Shown here piece after piece: positions 37,781 through 44,275 of a stretch of 48,038 nt of DNA. The number at the start of each line of letters is the position of its first letter. Positions within the stretch are counted from its first letter, which is position 1. This DNA is from Tidjanibacter sp. (GTDB lineage Bacteria; Bacteroidota; Bacteroidia; Bacteroidales; Rikenellaceae). The position numbers and the translations under genes were made by a program. The notes under the pieces were generated by a model that saw only the letters and a program-made list of their open reading frames with translations, searched no databases and had not been told where the DNA came from. The stretch covers positions 1 to 48,038 of the forward strand of contig JAFQNC010000039.1 of the NCBI GenBank assembly GCA_017396085.1, given 5' to 3'.

Positions 37781-38029
37781 ATGTCCATACACAAAACTTT
37801 CTACCCGCAGGGGGTTTGTTCGAGGGTGATTGACATCACCCTCTCCGATGATGGTGCCACCATTGAAAAGGTGCAATTTACGGGCGGTTGCCACGGCAAC
37901 ACACAGGGAGTGTGTCGTCTGGTGGAGGGGCGACCCGTGAGCGAAGTTGCAGCCCTGCTGAAGGGTATCGACTGCCGAGGCAAGGGTACCTCCTGCCCCG
38001 ACCAACTCGCCCGAGCATTGGAGGAGTAA
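37781..38029 (+). CDS. TSCPD-domain protein (TIGR03905 type)
   Basis: An 82-residue protein whose start at 37781 (MSIHKTFYPQGVCSRVIDI) is chosen for family fit. Cysteines lie at GVCSRV, GGCHGNT, GVCRLV, DCRG and TSCPDQL; the last gives the domain its name. The TSCPD domain also occurs at the C-terminus of some class II ribonucleotide reductases, but the role of this short stand-alone form is unknown. A TTAAGG-rich terminator follows. Confidence 0.85.
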   Translation: MSIHKTFYPQGVCSRVIDITLSDDGATIEKVQFTGGCHGNTQGVCRLVEGRPVSEVAALLKGIDCRGKGTSCPDQLARALEE

Positions 38030-38061
38030 TAGGGCCAAGAGAGGAGTACCGACTATTGTCA

Positions 38062-38106
38062 TTAAAGGGTTTAAGGCCCTTAAGGCCACTAACGGCTTTA
38101 AGGGCT
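38062..38106. repeat. 9-nt-period repeat, TTAAAG family, copy 1
   Basis: Five 9-nt units: TTAAAGGGT, TTAAGGCCC, TTAAGGCCA, CTAACGGCT, TTAAGGGCT. A related array lies at 43601-43654. Here the last units double as the arms of the terminator hairpin. Confidence 0.75.
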
Positions 38107-38112
38107 TTTTTT
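38076..38112 (+). terminator. Terminator after the TSCPD gene
   Basis: 12-bp stem (38076-38087 with 38094-38105, one G-T pair), 6-nt loop, then seven T. Confidence 0.88.
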
Positions 38113-38506
38113 GTCCTCGTGGGCAATAGCCACACTCCCAACCTTCCCTATCGTAGGGGAGGAGTACTATGGGTGGGGCTCCCAAGCGGTAGCGGTTGCT
38201 TCCTTCAACTCCCGGGTATCTTTTTTAATACCCGAGATAAAAATACGCCGCAGGCACCACAATTAACCCACCTTTGGTGGCTTTTAGTTGCTCTCGCTCG
38301 GCACAGGCGTTGCCTGTTTTGTGTAGATGTTAGGTCTGCACTCTTTCGAGCCTTTGGATGCCAACAAGCACCCTCTGCCCTCGCTTACTCGCAACTTTTT
38401 CCATTTTCAATTTTCCATTTTCAATTTTGAATTCCCTTTCTGGCCACAAATACCCCTTTCGCCAAACTTTTTGCAAGTTTTTGGGTGCTATCTAAATAAA
38501 AAGTAG
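38113..38506. other. Intergenic region before the wza-like gene
   Basis: No gene I can support. It contains a degenerate copy of the hutH-end palindrome (about 38145-38165), an imperfect hairpin (CCCGGGTAT with ATACCCGAG, about 38211-38236), a GGCACAGGCGTTGCCTG hairpin near 38300, and the second 32-bp repeat at 38397-38428. An open frame runs through it but has no family features. Confidence 0.55.
38397..38428. repeat. 32-bp A/T-rich repeat, copy 2
   Basis: Identical over 32 bases to 18507-18538; the flanking bases differ on both sides. Confidence 0.85.
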
Positions 38507-38514
38507 TATATTTG
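38480..38514 (+). promoter_or_regulatory. Promoter of the wza-wzc pair
   Basis: TATATTTG at 38507-38514 (exact -7) with TTTG at 38480-38483. The 23-nt spacing is longer than ideal. The -7 box ends 40 nt before the ATG. Confidence 0.5.
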
Positions 38515-38554
38515 CCCGAATTGTGGAATTTAGTAATCAAAACACCATAAAATT

Positions 38555-39370
38555 ATGCTCAAAAAAATCGTTATTTGCGCTGCCCTCGCACTTGCACTTT
38601 GCTCGTGTGGCAGCCAAAAAGACCTCGCCTATTTCCAAGATGCACAAACCGGTGCACTGGATACGGCTGTGGGGAAACTCAACACCATTCGTACCGGTGA
38701 TGTGCTGATGATTTCCGTGTCGTCAAGCACCCCCGAACTCGCAATCCCCTACAACCTCTTCTCGGCTCGTAGTCAGATTGCCAGCACAACCGCTGCGGCA
38801 AACTCATCCAGCAGGGTTATCTCCAACGTAACCTATGAGGGCTACACCGTGGATAGCGAAGGTTGCATCAACTTCCCCGTTTTGGGCAAAATCAAAGTGG
38901 AAGGCCTCACTCGTGAGCAACTTGCCAAACAGTTGCAAGATACGCTTCAGAGCGTGATGCCCGACCCTGTGGTTACGGTTACTTTTGTAAACTTCTTTGT
39001 TACCGTCATCGGTGAGGTTGCAAGGCCCGGTACCTACAACTTCCCCGGCGACCGCTTGACCCTCTTGGAGGCTATCGGTTTCGCAGGCGACCTGACCGTC
39101 TATGGCGAGAGGTCCAAAGTGATGGTCATCAGGGAGGAGAACGGAGAGCGCCACGTGGAGATTCTCAACCTCAAGTCGAAAGACATCTTCACTTCGCCCT
39201 ACTTCTACCTCAAACAGAACGATGTGGTCTATGTGGAGCCCGTGGGTGCAAAAGCCAAGAGCGTCTCGACCTTCACCACCTACTTCCCCATCATCACCTC
39301 GCTCGCTTCGCTGGGCACATCTATCGCTATGATGATTTACTACATTACCTTTGCTTCTCGAGTTAGGTAG
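38555..39370 (+). CDS. Wza-like polysaccharide export lipoprotein
   Basis: A 271-residue outer-membrane polysaccharide export protein. Signal MLKKIVICAALALALCSC, lipid Cys about 18. Poly-export domain (IRTGDVLMISVSSSTPELAIPYN...YTVDSEGCINFPVLGKIKVEGLTREQLAKQL, about 45-135). SLBB domain (FFVTVIGEVARPGTYNFPGDRLTLLEAIGFAGDL, about 148-185). A C-terminal hydrophobic helix (about 243-266, ITSLASLGTSIAMMIYYITF) is the segment that forms the outer-membrane ring in Wza. It works with the Wzc-like kinase 60 nt downstream to move capsule or exopolysaccharide out. Confidence 0.94.
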   Translation: MLKKIVICAALALALCSCGSQKDLAYFQDAQTGALDTAVGKLNTIRTGDVLMISVSSSTPELAIPYNLFSARSQIASTTAAANSSSRVISNVTYEGYTVDSEGCINFPVLGKIKVEGLTREQLAKQLQDTLQSVMPDPVVTVTFVNFFVTVIGEVARPGTYNFPGDRLTLLEAIGFAGDLTVYGERSKVMVIREENGERHVEILNLKSKDIFTSPYFYLKQNDVVYVEPVGAKAKSVSTFTTYFPIITSLASLGTSIAMMIYYITFASRVR

Positions 39371-39430
39371 TTAAGCAGTACAAGGCAAAGGAGAACAACA
39401 CAATAACCAAAACATCGCACACAAACGATT

Positions 39431-41932
39431 ATGGAAAAAAACAACATACAAAATGGTTATCCTCAATCCTCGGTTGTGGTTGAGGAGAGCGGTACAGATT
39501 TGTCGCTCCGTTCTATTTGGCGCTTCTTTATTGGCAACTGGTTCTGGTTTATGATTTCAATCATAATCTGCCTTGGAGCCGGTTACCTCTACTGCAAAGT
39601 TGCACCCAAAACCTACTCTTCGAGTGCTCTGATTTATGTTGATGAGAACTCGTCAAGGAGTGTGAAGTCGGATGTTACCACAATGACCAACTTCCGTATG
39701 ATGCGTCAGACCTCGGTGGTAGACAACGAGGCTGCCATTCTTCGTTCACGCTCGCTGATGCAGAAGGTTGTGGAGAATATGAACGCCAACGTGCTCTACT
39801 ATCGCCCCTCCAAACTGCGTTCCGTGGAGGTTTACGCCCCCACCGTACCCGTGGAAGTTGTGGTAGACTCGCTGATGACTCCCTTTGTTATGGACCTCAC
39901 CCTGCTTGAGGATGGCACCATTAGTGGTAAGATTGAGTACACCAAGCGTGGCGAAGAGAGAGAAGAGTTGTTCACCACAACGCTCGACCAGCCCATCTAT
40001 GGCGGTATGGGTATTGTACACATCGCCAAAAACCCCTACTACACGGCTCCCGTTGTAGAGGAGGATGAGCAAGAGGCAGAGCCCAAAGCAAAACCCAAAA
40101 AGAAGGTAAATCCCCGCTACATTGTTAAGGTGTACAGTGTGAAAAGTTATGCAGGTGTGCTGTTGGCCAACCTCAGTGTGGCCCCCTCCAGCAAGACCAC
40201 AAGCCTTATCAGCGTGGGTATGAAGACCTCCGTACCCCAGAAGTCGGCAGACATCGTGAACGAACTCATCAAGGTTTACAACGAGGACGCCAAAGAGGGT
40301 GAGAGGGCCGTTGCAAGGGCTACAATGCAGTTTGTAGACGAGAGGCTTGCCATCGTTGGTGGCGACCTTGATGATGTGGACTCCACGGTGGAGAAGTACC
40401 GCAAGAGTTCGCAGACCGTGAACTCCACAACAGAGGCCAATCTCTATGTTCAGGCTGTGGCCAAACTTGAGGAGCAAGCCGTAGAGGTGGAGACTCAAAT
40501 CAGCATCCTCAACGATGTGTTCAACTTCGTGCAGTCCATTCAGGGCAAGGCAGAGATGATACCCAGCCTTGGTATTGGTGGCGATGGTTCACTTGCAACG
40601 CTCATCAACAACTACAACTCTGCTGTATTGGAGTACCGCAGTGTGGGTGGTGATAATGTGTTGAGCAACCCTCAGGTAAGGAGCCGCAAGGAGGCCATCT
40701 TGGAGATGCAGAGCCTGCTGCCCGCTTCGATTACCAACCAGCGCAACTCTCTGGAGGTGCAGCTGCGCTCGCTTGACAAGCAGATTGCCGAGAACAAGAA
40801 CAAAGTGAGCAACCTGCCTACCATTGAGAAGGAGTCGCAGTCGATTATGCGTAACCAGCAGATTAAGGTGCGCATCTATGAGTATCTGCTCAACAAGCGC
40901 GAGGAGACCAGCCTAAAGTTGGCCACCACCGCTTCGGTATCGAGGGTTATTGACCCCGCCGAGCCTTCGGCAGTGCCCATTTCGCCCAAGACTGCTATGA
41001 TTATGCTCTTGGCTCTGATTATGGGTATGGTACTCCCCGTTGTGGTGATTTTCATCGCCGAGGCATTGCGCACGAAGATTTACTCCACAGAGGAGGTTGA
41101 GGATATGCTCCCCGCAGATATTCCAATCGTTGGTGCCATTCCTGCCAAGCCCAACAAGAACAGCAGCGATATTATGGTTACGCCCAACAGCCGCGACTCC
41201 ATTGCCGAGGCATTCCGTATGGTGCGTACCAACATCGACTTTATGTTACCTGTGGGCGGTAAGGTAATTATGACCACCTCCACCGTGCCTTCGGAGGGTA
41301 AGACCACCTGCGCACTCAACATTGCGCTTTCGTTTGCAATCACAGGCAAGAAGGTTATCATCGTGGATATGGATATGCGTAAGGGCTCGATGGAGAAACG
41401 CATCGGCTCAACCCACTACCCCCAAGGTATTGTAAACTACCTCGTGGGCAAGGAGAGCGACCTTGATAAACTCATCGTTAAGGATTGCGTACACGGTGTG
41501 GATGCCCTCTTCGTGGGTACCATTCCTCCCAACCCTGCCGAGTTGGTTATGCGCAAAGAGTTGGACGAGGTGATTGAGAAGTTGAAAGGTATGTATGACT
41601 ACATCATCATCGACACAGCCCCCATCGCTCTTGTAACCGACACTATGCTTGCCAACAGGTTGGCTGACGTTACACTCTACTGTATGCGTATGGGCCACAC
41701 CGACAAGACCGTGTTTGAGACTCTGAGAGCAATTACCATTCGCCAGTCGTTGAAGAATATGGGTGTCATCATCTCCGAGGTGGGAGTTGGCAAACTCTAC
41801 TATGGTGGTGAGAAGAGTGGCACAGGTTTCGGTTACGGCTATGGCTACGGTTATGGTTATGGCCACAAAGATGAGGACACCAAGAAAACCATCATCACAA
41901 GGCTCTTAAAGTTGTTAAAAAAGGACAAATAG
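39431..41932 (+). CDS. Wzc-like chain-length regulator and BY-kinase
   Basis: An 833-residue inner-membrane protein. N-terminal Wzz domain with first membrane helix at about 35-53 (FIGNWFWFMISIIICLGAGYLY) and a long periplasmic coiled-coil region. GNVR-type segment (RIYEYLLNKREETSLKLATTASVSRVIDPAEPS, about 485-515), second helix about 520-545. Tyrosine-kinase domain: Walker A about 617-625 (PSEGKTT), Walker A' IIVDMDMRKG about 643, Walker B YIIIDTAP about 724. The tail holds a Gly-Tyr alternation (GYGYGYGYGYGH, about 801-812) that may replace the usual Tyr cluster for autophosphorylation. No glycosyltransferase, flippase or polymerase gene follows. Confidence 0.94.
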   Translation: MEKNNIQNGYPQSSVVVEESGTDLSLRSIWRFFIGNWFWFMISIIICLGAGYLYCKVAPKTYSSSALIYVDENSSRSVKSDVTTMTNFRMMRQTSVVDNEAAILRSRSLMQKVVENMNANVLYYRPSKLRSVEVYAPTVPVEVVVDSLMTPFVMDLTLLEDGTISGKIEYTKRGEEREELFTTTLDQPIYGGMGIVHIAKNPYYTAPVVEEDEQEAEPKAKPKKKVNPRYIVKVYSVKSYAGVLLANLSVAPSSKTTSLISVGMKTSVPQKSADIVNELIKVYNEDAKEGERAVARATMQFVDERLAIVGGDLDDVDSTVEKYRKSSQTVNSTTEANLYVQAVAKLEEQAVEVETQISILNDVFNFVQSIQGKAEMIPSLGIGGDGSLATLINNYNSAVLEYRSVGGDNVLSNPQVRSRKEAILEMQSLLPASITNQRNSLEVQLRSLDKQIAENKNKVSNLPTIEKESQSIMRNQQIKVRIYEYLLNKREETSLKLATTASVSRVIDPAEPSAVPISPKTAMIMLLALIMGMVLPVVVIFIAEALRTKIYSTEEVEDMLPADIPIVGAIPAKPNKNSSDIMVTPNSRDSIAEAFRMVRTNIDFMLPVGGKVIMTTSTVPSEGKTTCALNIALSFAITGKKVIIVDMDMRKGSMEKRIGSTHYPQGIVNYLVGKESDLDKLIVKDCVHGVDALFVGTIPPNPAELVMRKELDEVIEKLKGMYDYIIIDTAPIALVTDTMLANRLADVTLYCMRMGHTDKTVFETLRAITIRQSLKNMGVIISEVGVGKLYYGGEKSGTGFGYGYGYGYGYGHKDEDTKKTIITRLLKLLKKDK

Positions 41933-41956
41933 CAAGAAAAAAAACGCAAAAAACTA

Positions 41957-41985
41957 TTGTATTTGAAAAAAATATAATAACTTTG
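41957..41985 (+). promoter_or_regulatory. Promoter of the Hc1 histone-like gene
   Basis: TTG at 41957-41959, 18 nt, TAACTTTG at 41978-41985; 43 nt before the ATG at 42029. Confidence 0.6.
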
Positions 41986-42028
41986 CCAAAAGACCACACA
42001 TAAACTATAATCATTAAACTTTAAAATT

Positions 42029-42202
42029 ATGCAAGCATTAGTAGAGAAAATCAATGCCCAGATTGAGGCATTTCAGGTAAACGCTAAACTCCAAGTTGAG
42101 AAAGGCAACAAAGCTGCCGGTACCCGCGCTCGTAAAGCTGCTTTGGAGGTAGCAAAACTTATGAAAGAGTTCCGTAAAGCATCGGTTGAGGCTGCCAAAT
42201 AA
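42029..42202 (+). CDS. Histone H1-like (Hc1) DNA-binding protein
   Basis: A 57-residue lysine/alanine-rich helical protein beginning MQALVEKINAQIEAF, with the family core EKGNKAAGTRARKAALEVAKLMKEFRKASVEAAK. This matches the short Hc1-type histone-like proteins common in Bacteroidetes, likely abundant nucleoid proteins; the name comes from the chlamydial Hc1. It has its own promoter and a strong terminator, so it is monocistronic. Codons are simple and highly biased (AAA, GCT, CGT), as expected for an abundant protein. Confidence 0.88.
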   Translation: MQALVEKINAQIEAFQVNAKLQVEKGNKAAGTRARKAALEVAKLMKEFRKASVEAAK

Positions 42203-42225
42203 TTTGGGCATTTGACCGCTTTGAG

Positions 42226-42263
42226 AAACAAGGGAGGCGCCAAGTCGGTCGCCTCCCTTGTTT
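42226..42263 (+). terminator. Terminator of the Hc1 gene
   Basis: Perfect 14-bp stem (42226-42239 with 42250-42263), 10-nt loop; the right arm ends in TTT, with GTAGG following. Confidence 0.8.
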
Positions 42264-42320
42264 GTAGGAATGGTTGCTATGCCCCGCTCGGCCTAATTAT
42301 CAGCATAGGTCAAAGAGAGA

Positions 42321-42328
42321 GGGGGGGG
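42321..42328. repeat. G8 homopolymer upstream of the unknown lipoprotein gene
   Basis: A run of eight G lies 50 nt before the ATG at 42379, in the presumed promoter or leader. Such tracts can slip during replication and also cause sequencing error. Confidence 0.7.
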
Positions 42329-42378
42329 ATATTGTACCGACCAACGATGTTTTATGTGTCTATATATTATAATAAGGT

Positions 42379-43491
42379 ATGATGATTAGGAGATTAGTGA
42401 GTACGCTGTGTGCGCTGCTGTTGCTCGGCAGCGTGTCGTGCGTGGAGGGTATGAAGGCACCGCAACGCCCCAACTTGGGTGGAGAGGAGAACCCCACCGA
42501 CAAGAACACCATAGTTCCCATTACCGATGGGCTTGTTGCCACTGCGGGGGCTACCGAGAGTATGCGTACCAAAGCGGTGCAATTGCGTGCGGCCACAGGG
42601 ACCGAGAAGGGCACGCTGCGCAGTGCGGTCTATGTCTACTCGGCCACGGTGGAGAAATATGCCGAGCAGCCCCAGAAGTTGGCAGCCCGCTTGGCTCTGC
42701 TCGGTATGGGCGATGTCTATTTGAGCATTTCGCGCGCGGTGCTGACCTCTGCGGCCGGTGGAACGAAGAGGACGTGGTATGAGAATTTCATCTCTTTCTG
42801 CCACTTCTACGGGATGAAGGTCTACGCTATGCGCCTTGAGAACAAATCCATATACACCGACCCCGAGGTTGTGCGCACCGAGGTGGAGGCTGTGCTGTCG
42901 TGGAACTCCTCGGTGGAGCCCAGAGAGAAGATTGACGGCATTTCGGCCGACCTTGAGCCACACACGGTGAAGGCGGGCGACTCCAATGCTGCTGCCCTCG
43001 GCTATTGGTGGGATAGCACCAACAACTATGGCAAGGGAGGCAGCAACGACCGCCTCGTGGGGCTCACCCTCGACCGCCTCGGCTATGCCGACCAGCTGCT
43101 GGGCGACCTACAACTCTGTGAGGCCGTGTTTTCGGCCTTCCAGCCCAAATACGACCAAGGCTTGTTGAGCAAGGGTTGTGCGGGCGATTTTTTGGGCGTT
43201 TGCGACTGGATAATGGTTATGGCCTACCGCACCACGGCGGATAAGATTTGGGCCGATGTGGAGCACTATCTGAAGGCCTCCACCGCAGGGGCCCACGATG
43301 GGCGTGTGTCGGTGGCTGTGAAGGTGCACCAAAACGACCTCGACAACGTGTCGCCCTCGCTCAAACCGCTCGGCTGGCAGGGTGTGGTGGATGTGCTTAA
43401 GAGCCTTGCCGAGCGTGGAGCAGCGTGGCCCGCCTTCCGCGGCATTGACTACTTCCAATATGTAGGCCTTGAGGAGTTGTGGGAAGAGTAA
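42379..43491 (+). CDS. Lipoprotein of unknown function, possible TIM-barrel glycosidase-like fold
   Basis: A 370-residue lipoprotein (signal MMIRRLVSTLCALLLLGSVSC, Cys about 21; ATG 42379 or 42382). I do not recognise a named family. The pattern suggests an (alpha/beta)8 barrel: LRSAVYVYSATVEKYAEQ, GMGDVYLSISRAV, FCHFYGMKVYAMRLE, KIDGISADLEPHTV, CDWIMVMAYRTTADKIW, RVSVAVKVHQND and PAFRGIDYFQYVGLEEL read as successive strands. The acidic pair in SADLEP resembles the D-x-E motif at the end of strand 4 in GH18-like hydrolases and the MVMAYR strand resembles their strand 6; this is inference. Its stop lies in a 7-nt repeat. Confidence 0.6.
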   Translation: MMIRRLVSTLCALLLLGSVSCVEGMKAPQRPNLGGEENPTDKNTIVPITDGLVATAGATESMRTKAVQLRAATGTEKGTLRSAVYVYSATVEKYAEQPQKLAARLALLGMGDVYLSISRAVLTSAAGGTKRTWYENFISFCHFYGMKVYAMRLENKSIYTDPEVVRTEVEAVLSWNSSVEPREKIDGISADLEPHTVKAGDSNAAALGYWWDSTNNYGKGGSNDRLVGLTLDRLGYADQLLGDLQLCEAVFSAFQPKYDQGLLSKGCAGDFLGVCDWIMVMAYRTTADKIWADVEHYLKASTAGAHDGRVSVAVKVHQNDLDNVSPSLKPLGWQGVVDVLKSLAERGAAWPAFRGIDYFQYVGLEELWEE

Positions 43492-43690
43492 AGAGTAAAG
43501 AGTAATTAGTAGCAGGAAGAGCAGGAAGAGCAGGAAGAGCAGAAAAGGAATTGAAGGTGGCGACTGGGACCACTGGGTCTACTGGGGCAACTGGGAGCCA
43601 TTAAAGACCTTAAAGTCCTTAAAGTCCTTAAAGCCCTTAATACCCCTAATGACAACCAAAACTAACGGCTGACCGCTAACCGCTAACACA
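43488..43690. repeat. Mosaic of short tandem repeats
   Basis: Consecutive arrays: AGTAAAG-type, period 7 (43488-43511, containing the preceding gene's TAA); AGCAGGAAG, period 9 (43511-43546); ACTGGGNNN, period 9, four units (43563-43598); TTAAAGTCC-type, period 9, six units (43601-43654); CGCTAAC, period 7, two units (43674-43687). No open frame with family features. Confidence 0.85.
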
Positions 43691-43691
43691 A

Positions 43692-43733
43692 AAACATCAG
43701 CCCCTCGCAGACATCTGCGAGGGGCTGATGTTT
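43692..43733. terminator. Bidirectional terminator, 20-bp stem
   Basis: Perfect 20-bp inverted repeat (43692-43711 with 43714-43733) separated by two bases, flanked by A-run and T-run. It lies between convergent lipoprotein genes. Confidence 0.88.
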
Positions 43734-43750
43734 GTTGGCTGTTGGTGGGG

Positions 43751-44206
43751 CTACTCTACCCACACAAGGATGAGGGCCGTGTAATCGGCCGTGGCTCCGC
43801 CCACAAGGTAGAGCAGGTTGTCCTCAATGCGGTCCACTTTCAGGCCCTTATAGACACTATTGGAAAGGCCCTTGATGCCCTTTACTGTTGTTTTCACATC
43901 TACACTCTCACCCACCACAGGCTCGGCCGAAAGCACAAACTGAACATACTTGCTGCCATCGTTGTTCATAATGCGGTAGGTAAGTTTCGACTTGTTGAAA
44001 TATCCCTGCCCATCGCTCTGGTTAAAGGTGTAGACCGGCTTACCCTGTCCGTTTTCACAAACATACACGCCGGGGATATTTTGCAGACCGACATAGTTGG
44101 TCAGCGTCTCCAACTGTTTGTCCACCTCCTCTTTGGTGGTACAGGAGCCAAGAGTGGCCACCGTGGCCACGGCAATCATTGCTATTGTAAGAATTCGTTT
44201 CATCAT
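43751..44206 (-). CDS. Small lipoprotein of unknown function
   Basis: A 151-residue protein with lipoprotein signal MMKRILTIAMIAVATVATLGSC (Cys about 22; start 44206 or 44203). A short helical stretch (TKEEVDKQLETLTNYVG) is followed by a beta-rich domain (GVYVCENGQGKPVYTF, LTYRIMNNDGSKYVQFVL, GLKVDRIEDNLLYLVG) ending in LILVWVE. No family recognised. It lies 69 nt downstream of the M6 protease on the same strand, so it may be its operon partner. Confidence 0.6.
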   Translation of the reverse strand: MMKRILTIAMIAVATVATLGSCTTKEEVDKQLETLTNYVGLQNIPGVYVCENGQGKPVYTFNQSDGQGYFNKSKLTYRIMNNDGSKYVQFVLSAEPVVGESVDVKTTVKGIKGLSNSVYKGLKVDRIEDNLLYLVGGATADYTALILVWVE

Positions 44207-44275
44207 ATTGTTGTCCTATCAATTCGTTGCACACAAAACTCTACTTGGTTGTTATCACTCAAAACCCACTCTACC

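Noticed and set aside
43511..43654. 9-nt repeats as coding for a repetitive peptide
   Set aside because: Although 9 is a multiple of 3, no start or ribosome site frames them and they stop between convergent genes.
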